The position numbers and the translations under genes were made by a program. 19,394 nucleotides of DNA from the NCBI GenBank assembly GCA_035707825.1, contig DASSTR010000026.1, forward strand, positions 1 through 19,394. Direction: 5' to 3'. Positions 1-7,317 of this stretch are shown here, piece by piece (positions within the stretch are counted from its first letter, which is position 1; each line of letters opens with the position of its first letter). The stretch comes from VRUE01 sp035707825 (GTDB taxonomy: Bacteria; Actinomycetota; Thermoleophilia; Solirubrobacterales; 70-9). The notes beneath the pieces were generated by a model that worked only from the letters and a program-made list of their open reading frames with translations, was not told the DNA's origin and searched no databases.

Positions 1-703
<703 letters not shown>

Positions 704-769
704 CGGTTCCTTTCGTCTTTTTCGAACCCGCAGAAGGATACGCGGCAGGCCGATCGGCGGCCCGGCCCC

Positions 770-789
770 AGCGCTGCCCGGGCAGCGCT
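770..789. repeat. 20-bp perfect palindrome at the 3' end of the sugar isomerase gene, possible terminator
   Basis: AGCGCTGCCC (770-779) is followed directly by its reverse complement GGGCAGCGCT (780-789). The palindrome covers two bases of the TAG stop codon (788-790) of the isomerase gene. In RNA it could fold as a stem of about 8 bp with a 4-base loop, and it is followed by GC-rich sequence with no U run. It could slow or end transcription, stabilise the 3' end of the message, or be a protein binding site. A classical Rho-independent terminator is not supported, because there is no T tract on either side. Confidence 0.4.
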
Positions 790-1795
790 AGCTGGGCTCG
801 GCGCTCAGCGCGGCCTTGAATCTCTCGATCGCCTCGACCGGGACCGGGTCGACGCCGCGAGACTCGGCCAGTCGCACCGAGACCAGGTCGCCGAGCATCG
901 TCGCCCAGAGCATGCGCGAGACTCGATCCCCGCCCTCGGTCTCAACGCGCACCGCCTCGGCGCCGTCAGCCGCAATCGCCTCCCCCGTGAGCCGGAAGCG
1001 GCTGCGCTCACGAGGGTGCTGATCGGCGTCTTCGAGCAGGACCGCGGCCATCCGAGCGCCGCTGGCGCCCGCTCCGGCCCAGCCGCAGATCTCGTTGTGA
1101 TCGGCCTCCGGCAGCTCGGCGAAGAAGGCCGGGAGCTTCGCGTTCTCGTTGATCTGCGCCTTCCAGCGCCGGGCGACCGGAGCGGTGAGGTCGGAGCCGA
1201 TGACGACCGGCAGCGTGCCCTCCAGCCCGGCGGCGATCTCCTCCGCTCGAGCCCGCAGATCGTCGCGCCGCTCCTCCAGGAAGGCGGCGGCGGAGTCGAT
1301 TTCGGTGTGGATGCGGGGCGCGATACCGGCCAGGGCCGCCGCCTCGGCCGCGGTGGCGAACATGTAGGCGACCGCGGCTCGCGGCTGCAGGATGCCCGGC
1401 AGGCCGATCACCGGCACGCCGGCCTCGCGCGCCTGCTCGACCAGCGTGCCGCCGGTGCTGACGACGACGCGGCGCGCGCCCAGCGCCTCGGCGGCGGCGA
1501 AGCAGGCAAGCGTCTCCTCGGTCTCACCCGAATAGCTGCAGCAGAGCACGAGCCACTCCGGCGTCACCCAGCTCGGCAGCTCGTAGCCCCTGACCGTGAC
1601 CAGCGGGCGGGTGACGCGGCTCCCAAGGGCAGCCGAGGCGAGATCGCCGCCGATCGCTGAGCCCCCCATGCCGCAGACGATCAGGCCGGCGGCGGCGTCC
1701 TCGCTGGTTCCCAGCTTCGCCGATTCGACCCGCCACAGCGCATCGCGCAGATGGTCGGGGATGGCGAGCACGTCGTCGAGCATCGGGCCGCTCAC
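788..1795 (-). CDS. Bifunctional phosphoglucose/phosphomannose isomerase-like SIS protein
   Basis: This is a 335-residue cytoplasmic protein of the SIS sugar isomerase fold, likely interconverting glucose-6-P or mannose-6-P with fructose-6-P. Visible motifs are GMGGSAIGGD (42-51) and SYSGETEET (87-95), the two phosphate-binding SIS motifs. INENAKLPAFFAELPEADHN (about 215-234) follows, with the conserved Glu and His (H233) of the PGI/PMI family, and the C-terminal segment VEAIERFKAAL is also typical. The gene starts with GTG at 1795 and overlaps the stop of the upstream nucleotidyltransferase gene in a GTGA. No strong ribosome binding site precedes it, so translational coupling is likely; an in-frame ATG at residue 5 is the alternative start. 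The neighbour suggests a role in supplying mannose phosphate for GDP-mannose. Actinobacterial relatives have not always been shown to be active isomerases, so the exact substrate is uncertain. Confidence 0.85.
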   Translation of the reverse strand: MSGPMLDDVLAIPDHLRDALWRVESAKLGTSEDAAAGLIVCGMGGSAIGGDLASAALGSRVTRPLVTVRGYELPSWVTPEWLVLCCSYSGETEETLACFAAAEALGARRVVVSTGGTLVEQAREAGVPVIGLPGILQPRAAVAYMFATAAEAAALAGIAPRIHTEIDSAAAFLEERRDDLRARAEEIAAGLEGTLPVVIGSDLTAPVARRWKAQINENAKLPAFFAELPEADHNEICGWAGAGASGARMAAVLLEDADQHPRERSRFRLTGEAIAADGAEAVRVETEGGDRVSRMLWATMLGDLVSVRLAESRGVDPVPVEAIERFKAALSAEPS

Positions 1796-2778
1796 GGTGC
1801 CGGGACCCGTTCGTTCTCCCCGACGACCTCGCCGTCGAGGGTCGCGCCGGGAGCCACCTGCACGCCGGGGCCGAGGATTGAGCCCGAGATTCGCGCGCCG
1901 GCGCCCACGGCGCAGCCGTCCAGCAGCACCGAGGCGCGGACCTCAGCCCCGCCCTCGACCCGGCAGCCGGGGCCGAGCACCGCCGGAGCCACGATCGCGG
2001 CATCGGCGGCGACCTCCGCGTCCGCGGCGACCAGCAGTCCCGGCCCGCTCGGCTCGACCTCGGTCTTCACCTCGCCTTCGAGGATGTCCCAGCTCGCCTG
2101 CAGGTAGCGCTCGGGGGTGCCGATGTCCATCCAGTAGCCCTCGAGAAGGGCTCCGTGGAGGCCGTCCCCGGTGAGGCGGGGGAAGACGTCGCGCTCGATC
2201 GAGACGTTGCTCCCGGGCTCGATCATGTCGAGCACCGAGCGCTGCAGCACGTACATCCCGGCGTTGATCTGCCCCGGCACGGGCTTGCCGGTCTTCTCGG
2301 TGAACTCCTCCACGCCGGCCCCCGTACCCAGGCGCACCAGCCCGTAAGCCGAGGAGTCCTCAACCGGGTGCAGGCCGATCGTGGCGCGGGCCCCGCACTC
2401 CTCGTGCGTGCGCAGCAACGCGCTGAGGTCGAGGTCAGTGAGCACGTCGCCGTTCAGGGCGAAGAAGCGATCGTCGAGATCGTCGCCGAGCTCGTCGGCG
2501 GCGAAGCGGATCGCGCCCGCCGTGCCGCGCGGCTCCGGCTCGACCACGTAGCGGATGCGCACGCCGGCGCGCTCCTCCTCCCCCGCGAGCGCCTCGCGAA
2601 GGATGTCGGGAAGGAAGCCGCAGGCGAGAACCACCTCGGTGACCCCGTGCGTCGCCAGCCACTCGATCATGTAGGCGAGGAAGGGGCGGTCGACGATGGT
2701 CAGCGCCGGCTTCGGCACGGTCGCGGTCAGCGGCCGCAGCCGCGTGCCTTCCCCGCCGACTAAGACAATTGCTTGCAT
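1792..2778 (-). CDS. Mannose-1-phosphate guanylyltransferase-like NDP-sugar synthase
   Basis: This 328-residue cytoplasmic enzyme joins a sugar-1-phosphate to an NTP to make an activated sugar, most likely GDP-mannose. The N-terminus MQAIVLVGGEGTRLRPLT (1-18) carries the nucleotide-binding GGxGTRLxPLT signature, followed by KPALTIVDRPFLAYMI. ALNGDV (107-112) holds the metal-binding Asp, and GYWMDIGTPERYLQA (214-228) is the usual end of the catalytic domain. Residues about 245-322 form hexapeptide repeats of a left-handed beta helix. The reading frame is open for 33 more codons upstream, but that extension overlaps the UDP-glucose dehydrogenase gene and lacks family similarity, so ATG at 2778 is chosen. 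The only Shine-Dalgarno-like bases (TAGGA) touch the ATG, which is unusually close. The gene lies 31 bases after ugd and overlaps the isomerase gene by four bases. Glucose-1-phosphate specificity cannot be excluded from sequence alone. Confidence 0.85.
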   Translation of the reverse strand: MQAIVLVGGEGTRLRPLTATVPKPALTIVDRPFLAYMIEWLATHGVTEVVLACGFLPDILREALAGEEERAGVRIRYVVEPEPRGTAGAIRFAADELGDDLDDRFFALNGDVLTDLDLSALLRTHEECGARATIGLHPVEDSSAYGLVRLGTGAGVEEFTEKTGKPVPGQINAGMYVLQRSVLDMIEPGSNVSIERDVFPRLTGDGLHGALLEGYWMDIGTPERYLQASWDILEGEVKTEVEPSGPGLLVAADAEVAADAAIVAPAVLGPGCRVEGGAEVRASVLLDGCAVGAGARISGSILGPGVQVAPGATLDGEVVGENERVPAP

Positions 2779-2809
2779 TCCTATGCCAGAGCGTGGGTGA
2801 CCAAGCAGA

Positions 2810-5611
2810 TCAAGGATGCAGGGAACGTGGCGTGCTCTGCACGCGAGTGACCGAAGACGTGGATCTGGGAAGGTCACCCGCGCTCTGGCGGCCGATCCCC
2901 TCGTACTCGAAGCCCGCGGCGCGGATGCTCTCCGCGTCGAGGAAGTTGCGCCCGTCGATCAGCAGGGGCCGCGCCATCCGCTGTGCCGCCGCCGCCCAAT
3001 CGAGCTCCGCGAACTCGGGCCACTCGGTGACCAGGACCGCGGCGTCGGCGCCCTCGAGCGCCTCGATCGCCGAAGCGGCGATCTCCACCGCGCCCAGTTG
3101 CTCGGCCGCCGCGTCCCCCACCACCGGGTCATAGCCGACCACCTCGGCGCCCTCCCCCTGCAGGCGAGCGGCCAGGACCAGGCTGGAGGCCTCCCGCATG
3201 TCGTCCGTGTCGGGCTTGAAGGCGAAGCCGAGCAGCGCGATCCGCTTGCCGGCCAGCGAGCCGAGATGCCCGATCAGCTTCTGCACCACCCGCCGCTTCT
3301 GCAGCTCGTTCACCTCGATCACGGCGTTGAGGAGCTGGAAGTGGTAGCCCGTGTTCCCGGCCAGCATCTTCAGGGCGCTGACGTCCTTCGGGAAGCACTG
3401 GTGCAGCACCAGGCCCCCACTCGTCGCAAGCGTGTGCGAGCCCGGAACCTCCAGGGAGTAGACCGGCCCACTGAAGCGGGCCTTCCGCACCTGGACCGCT
3501 CGGACCCAGGCCATCGAGGACTCTCCGAACCGGCGGAACCCCGAGGGGGCAATCCGCTTACTCTGCCGTCCAATCGCCTCGAGCACCTGCGCCCGCTGCG
3601 ACTCTGGGACCAGCTCGATCGCCCGCTCGACCTGCTCGGCTCCGCTGATCCTCAACCAATGCGTCTCCTTGGTCGACTTCGCGGTCCGGCCTCGTTTCCA
3701 CGAGCAGACCACACCAAGGTCCGTCAACAGCCTCGCCACCCCGTCGGCAAGCTGGTCGCCGACGGTGCCGAACTCAAGCGTGACGCTCGGTCCATCGTTG
3801 ATCACAGACCATGAGCCGTCGCCCTCCCAGAGCCCGGAGAGAAACGCCCACTTACGAGACGGCGTCTGCTCCCAGAGCAGATCGGGGACGCGCTGGGCGT
3901 AGCTGTTGCGGCCAAGGCCGAGGATCTCCGTCCACCAGGCGGCGAGGATCCGGGACGAGATTTGAACGCAGCGCGTGGTCTGCATCGTGCGAGCGGTGGC
4001 CTTGACCCCCTGGCCTGCCCAGTAGGAGAGGACCTCTTCGACCAGATGCTCCTCCCGGTGGGGATGAAACGACCAGCCGATGCGCTCGCGAGCGGCACCG
4101 TCCCGACCGCGGTCTCGACTCACGTGACCCTCCGCCACGTAGAGGCCGACGACCCGCCAAAAAGCCTCATCGACCTGCAGGCGCTCGGGCACATAGGTGC
4201 CATGACGCGCCGTGCCGAGCGCCGCCCCACGAAGGTCCATCTCCGCGGCGCATGCCTCGGGCAAGCGGAGCGCACCGCTGCGGGCTATGTCATGCATGCG
4301 CTGGGCGTGGCCGCGCGGGTGGTCGAGTATCGCGGTGCGCTCGGCAAGCGGCCGGCCGCGAAGCAACTCGACCTCCCGAGCCTGTGGTCGAACGATGACC
4401 TGCTCGGCGGGGATCGAGTCTTCCACCGCCCCGAGCGTCGAATACACCGCCGGGGAGAACCCCTCGTAGGCGCCCCCGGCGACGGGAAGCCAATCGTCCT
4501 CCGTCACCTGCTCCGCCGGCACGGTGGTGAGGACCTCGTCGTCGCGTCCGTCGCCGACGATCACCGGATGGTCGGAGGTGACCCGCACCCGCCGTCCCAT
4601 CTTGGTCCTGATCTCCACCATCTCACCGTCGTAATCGCGCTTGGTGAGGACCGAGACCGGCATCCACTCGGGGCGGCCCTCACCCGGCACCCACGACCAC
4701 GCCCAGAGGTCGGAGGGGGCAATCGCCTCGCCGTCCTCGGCCGCCGCGTCGCCCCCCGCCAGATCCCAGAGAGACTCGAAGGAGACCAGTTTCGCCTTGC
4801 CGTGGTGCCTGACGAGCAGGGTCTCGGCCCCATCGAAGCAACTGCCCCCGTAGCCGATGCCCGCCCGCAGGAAGGAGGGGCCGATGCGCTCGTCGAGCCC
4901 CATGCCGCGGGCGACCTCGCTGACGTCGGCGCCGACCTCCTCGCAGACGTTGGCGATCTCGTTGACGAAGGAGATCTTGGTGGCCAGAAAGGCGTTGGAG
5001 GCGAGCTTGATCATCTCGGCGCTGGCGACGTCGGTGCGGACCATCTGGCCGCCGAGCGGCTCGTAGAGGCGCGCGACGGCATCGCCATGCGCCTCGTCTG
5101 CGGGGTCGGCCCCGATCACGACCCGATCGGGATGCATGAAGTCCTTAACGGCCGAGCCCTCCTTGAGGAACTCCGGGCAGGAGACGTAGCGCAGGTCGGG
5201 CAGGTCGCGGCGAATCGCCGCGCCCGTGCCGGCCGGGACGGTGCTCTTCATCACGAGGACGTGCTCGCCCCCGGCGGGCAGCTCGCCGACGACGGCGCGC
5301 ACCCGCGAGAGGTCGGCGTCTCCGGAGCGGGTCGGCGGGGTGTCGACGCAGACGAAGAGCAGGCGGGCCGCGCCCAGGACCTCCTCCATCTCCGTAGTGA
5401 AGGTGATTCGCTCGGCGTTCTCGCGCAGCAGCTCCTGGAGGCCGGGCTCGTGGATGGTGATTTCGCCGCGCGAGAGAGCCTCGACCTTCTCGGGCAGGAT
5501 GTCGCGGGCGACGACGCGGTGGCCGAGCTCGGCGAAGCAGGCCGCCGTTACCAGGCCGACCCAGCCGACGCCGATCACGCCGATCGTCTCTTTTGTCTCC
5601 GCGTCCGTCAC
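2810..5611 (-). CDS. ugd: UDP-glucose 6-dehydrogenase precursor with in-frame intein
   Basis: This enzyme oxidises UDP-glucose to UDP-glucuronate in the cytoplasm with NAD+. The reading frame codes 933 residues; removing the 481-residue intein leaves a 452-residue enzyme, about the normal length. The N-extein (1-257) has the Rossmann motif GVIGVGWVGL (11-20), VMKSTVPAGTG, CPEFLKEGSAVKDFMHPDRV, and EMIKLASNAFLATK with the catalytic lysine (K202), ending in GIGYGGS. The C-extein starts at C739 (CFPKDVSALK), the catalytic cysteine, and continues with LLGFAFKPDTDDMREASS, VLVTEWPEF and DGRNFLD. The start is GTG at 5611, with GGGGGAG seven bases upstream, and overlaps the LCP stop as GTGA. After the usual GIGR ending there is a low-complexity tail of about 25 residues. 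Splicing must occur for an intact active site. The product would feed uronic-acid-containing envelope glycans. Confidence 0.95.
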   Translation of the reverse strand: MTDAETKETIGVIGVGWVGLVTAACFAELGHRVVARDILPEKVEALSRGEITIHEPGLQELLRENAERITFTTEMEEVLGAARLLFVCVDTPPTRSGDADLSRVRAVVGELPAGGEHVLVMKSTVPAGTGAAIRRDLPDLRYVSCPEFLKEGSAVKDFMHPDRVVIGADPADEAHGDAVARLYEPLGGQMVRTDVASAEMIKLASNAFLATKISFVNEIANVCEEVGADVSEVARGMGLDERIGPSFLRAGIGYGGSCFDGAETLLVRHHGKAKLVSFESLWDLAGGDAAAEDGEAIAPSDLWAWSWVPGEGRPEWMPVSVLTKRDYDGEMVEIRTKMGRRVRVTSDHPVIVGDGRDDEVLTTVPAEQVTEDDWLPVAGGAYEGFSPAVYSTLGAVEDSIPAEQVIVRPQAREVELLRGRPLAERTAILDHPRGHAQRMHDIARSGALRLPEACAAEMDLRGAALGTARHGTYVPERLQVDEAFWRVVGLYVAEGHVSRDRGRDGAARERIGWSFHPHREEHLVEEVLSYWAGQGVKATARTMQTTRCVQISSRILAAWWTEILGLGRNSYAQRVPDLLWEQTPSRKWAFLSGLWEGDGSWSVINDGPSVTLEFGTVGDQLADGVARLLTDLGVVCSWKRGRTAKSTKETHWLRISGAEQVERAIELVPESQRAQVLEAIGRQSKRIAPSGFRRFGESSMAWVRAVQVRKARFSGPVYSLEVPGSHTLATSGGLVLHQCFPKDVSALKMLAGNTGYHFQLLNAVIEVNELQKRRVVQKLIGHLGSLAGKRIALLGFAFKPDTDDMREASSLVLAARLQGEGAEVVGYDPVVGDAAAEQLGAVEIAASAIEALEGADAAVLVTEWPEFAELDWAAAAQRMARPLLIDGRNFLDAESIRAAGFEYEGIGRQSAGDLPRSTSSVTRVQSTPRSLHP
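3398..4840 (-). mobile_element. Intein with LAGLIDADG homing endonuclease in ugd, ending in His-Gln
   Basis: The insert of 481 residues (258-738 of the precursor) splits the UGD motif GGS/CFPKD. Block A is CFDGAETLLV, with the nucleophile C258. Block B is RVRVTSDHPVIV, with the TxxH pattern (T345, H348). The endonuclease region (about 480-680, DNA about 3570-4175) has two LAGLIDADG-type motifs, VVGLYVAEGH (acid E494) and FLSGLWEGDGS (acid D598), both with their acidic residue intact. Blocks F and G are VYSLEVPGSHTLATSGG and LVLHQ, then Cys+1 (C739). The last residue is Gln (CAG, 3398-3400) in place of the usual Asn; Gln-ending inteins are rare but some are known to splice. The usual Asp in the block F YDL pattern is Ser here. 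A UDP-glucose dehydrogenase intein is already known from Methanocaldococcus jannaschii, so the host protein has precedent. Confidence 0.95.
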
Positions 5612-7317
5612 CTTGCCGCTCCCCCGCTTGCTCGCTTCTTGTTCGGAATTATCACGTCGGCAGAGCGCGCGAGCCCAATCATCTGGTTGTTGCTCAGGCT
5701 CTGCAGAAGGTCGTTGGAAATCCAGTAGGAGTTGTCGCCCCGGTGCCAGGCGACGAGCTTGACCCTGCCGCTGTCGACGAAGATTTCGTACTCGCGCCCG
5801 TTGATCGTCCTGACTTCGCTGGGATTGCTGAGGATGGGCGGGTCGGACCAGCCGCGGATTCCCTGGACGCCAAAGTAATGGGGGCCGTCGGAGAGTTCCG
5901 CGACGATCACCATGCGGTAGGCCGCATAGCGGTTGGCGTCTTTGTCGGCGGCGTCCTTGATCCGGTAGACGTAGGGATCCACCACCTTCTCGTAGGGATT
6001 GCTTTCGACGTAGAAGGCCCCCGACGGCAGTCGCGTCGGGTAGAAGATGGGGAAGGGCCCGTGGACCCTACGGGCGGCTATGGCTGCCTCCTCTTCGCCT
6101 GCTTCCCTGGCCGGCACCAGTTCGTCGGTCCCCGTTGAGGGAACCTCGACGACGGGCTTCTTCTTGTGCTTCTTCTTCTTTGCCTTCCCGCCGTGCTTCT
6201 TGCGCGCCTTCTTGCCGGCCGCGTCCTGTTCGTTTTCTTCCGCGCCCGGCTGGTTGGTCTGGCGGGAGCCGCTCGGTTCGACGCCGAGAAACTGTTCGAC
6301 CGCCTCGGAGACCGCGCCGGGGGTCGTATAGACGAAGCTGGGGCCGAGTTCGACCGGGAAGTGGACCTCCTCGATCGGCACGTTGCGGACCTCGAGGAAG
6401 AGTTTCACCACGTCGAGCATCGTCGTGTCGTCGTTGATGTCAGAGGTTGTGTACTTGGTGAAGATGTCGATCAGGTCTTTCTCGCCGCCGCCGATGAAGA
6501 CGTCCTTGACCAGGTCTCCAACCGATATGCGCTGACGCGCGGCGCTGATGAAGTCCTGCTGGCGCGCGGAGCGGACGATGTCGGTGTCTGTATGTCGGTA
6601 ACGCACGTACTCCAGCGCTTTTTTTCCGCAAAGCAGCTGGTAGCCCGGCTGGACGTTGATTTCCGCATACTGCTCGGAGGGCGGGAGCCCTTCGTTGGAG
6701 TGGTAGTAGCGGCGGTCGACGTCGGTGAAGACGCACCCGATCGCCCATACCGCCCGGACGAAGCCGAGGAAATCGACATTGACGACGTGATTGATCCTCA
6801 GTCCGGTCAGGCCCTTCACCGTCTGCAGGGTCAGTTTCGGGCCGCCGTAGCTATACGCTTCGTTGAACTTTCCGGTGCCGTAGCCGGGGATTTCGACCTT
6901 GAGGTCGCGGGGGATCGACATCACCGCGATCGCGTCCTTCTCGGGGTCCAGGCGGAGCAGGATCGTGGTATCCGAGCGTCCCGGGTCTTCTTCGAATTCG
7001 ACGCCCGCGCGTTTGTCGGAGCCGAGGATGAGGATGTTCTCCGGTTCCCCCCCTTCGACCTCCGCCAGGAAGCGGCTGACCTTGCCGTTGAAGCGCCCGT
7101 TGTGGGAGAGCGCCTTGGCGACGCTGTCAACGAAGTTGAGCACCCCGATCGCCGTCGCGGCGGCGCTGACGGCGACGATCAACAGCGAGCCGAGGGTGAA
7201 GCGCCACCAGTAGCGCTTCGGCTTCGGCGGCGGCGTGCCGTCCCCCTCGGGAGGCGGTTTCTTGAAGGGCGGCTCGATCGGCGCGCCGGCCGCGCCCGGG
7301 CGGGGCGGGTCAGTCAT
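5608..7317 (-). CDS. LytR-CpsA-Psr (LCP) family glycopolymer transferase with extra C-terminal domain
   Basis: LCP proteins transfer lipid-linked glycopolymers such as teichoic acid, capsule or arabinogalactan to peptidoglycan on the outer face of the membrane. This one has 569 residues: a proline-rich cytoplasmic N-terminus (1-36), one membrane helix (about 37-62) and the LCP domain (about 93-265). In that domain are LGSDKR (98-103), RSDTT (114-118), SIPRD (134-138) and RYRHTDTDIVRSARQQ (239-254), which hold the Arg and Asp residues that bind the pyrophosphate lipid. A lysine-rich stretch (about 369-388) and an unassigned domain (about 418-555) follow. ATG at 7317 is chosen because it directly precedes the membrane-protein N-terminus and lies inside the end of the peptidase gene (8-base overlap); an upstream extension in frame has no similarity. 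Its stop overlaps the GTG of ugd. The LCP assignment is strong; the polymer attached is unknown. Confidence 0.92.
   Translation of the reverse strand: MTDPPRPGAAGAPIEPPFKKPPPEGDGTPPPKPKRYWWRFTLGSLLIVAVSAAATAIGVLNFVDSVAKALSHNGRFNGKVSRFLAEVEGGEPENILILGSDKRAGVEFEEDPGRSDTTILLRLDPEKDAIAVMSIPRDLKVEIPGYGTGKFNEAYSYGGPKLTLQTVKGLTGLRINHVVNVDFLGFVRAVWAIGCVFTDVDRRYYHSNEGLPPSEQYAEINVQPGYQLLCGKKALEYVRYRHTDTDIVRSARQQDFISAARQRISVGDLVKDVFIGGGEKDLIDIFTKYTTSDINDDTTMLDVVKLFLEVRNVPIEEVHFPVELGPSFVYTTPGAVSEAVEQFLGVEPSGSRQTNQPGAEENEQDAAGKKARKKHGGKAKKKKHKKKPVVEVPSTGTDELVPAREAGEEEAAIAARRVHGPFPIFYPTRLPSGAFYVESNPYEKVVDPYVYRIKDAADKDANRYAAYRMVIVAELSDGPHYFGVQGIRGWSDPPILSNPSEVRTINGREYEIFVDSGRVKLVAWHRGDNSYWISNDLLQSLSNNQMIGLARSADVIIPNKKRASGGAAR

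Noticed and set aside
704..787. SAH or SAM riboswitch before ahcY
   Set aside because: The gap is only 84 bases, and beyond the palindrome I see no conserved riboswitch core.
2779..2877. Upstream ATG start for the guanylyltransferase-like gene
   Set aside because: The added 33 residues precede the invariant nucleotidyltransferase N-terminus and overlap the end of ugd in another frame.
3398..4840. Reading ugd as two genes or as a frameshifted pseudogene split by foreign DNA
   Set aside because: The frame is continuous throughout, and blocks A, B, F and G plus two LAGLIDADG motifs identify an intein.
3962..5728. Long open frame on the plus strand, 588 codons, opposite ugd and the intein
   Set aside because: Same GC-rich antisense artefact; no recognisable domain, and the opposite strand encodes conserved UGD and intein motifs.
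6165..6215. Simple-sequence CTT repeat as a phase-variation tract
   Set aside because: It encodes the Lys-rich linker of the LCP protein with mixed AAG-type codons and interruptions; it is not a uniform repeat likely to slip.
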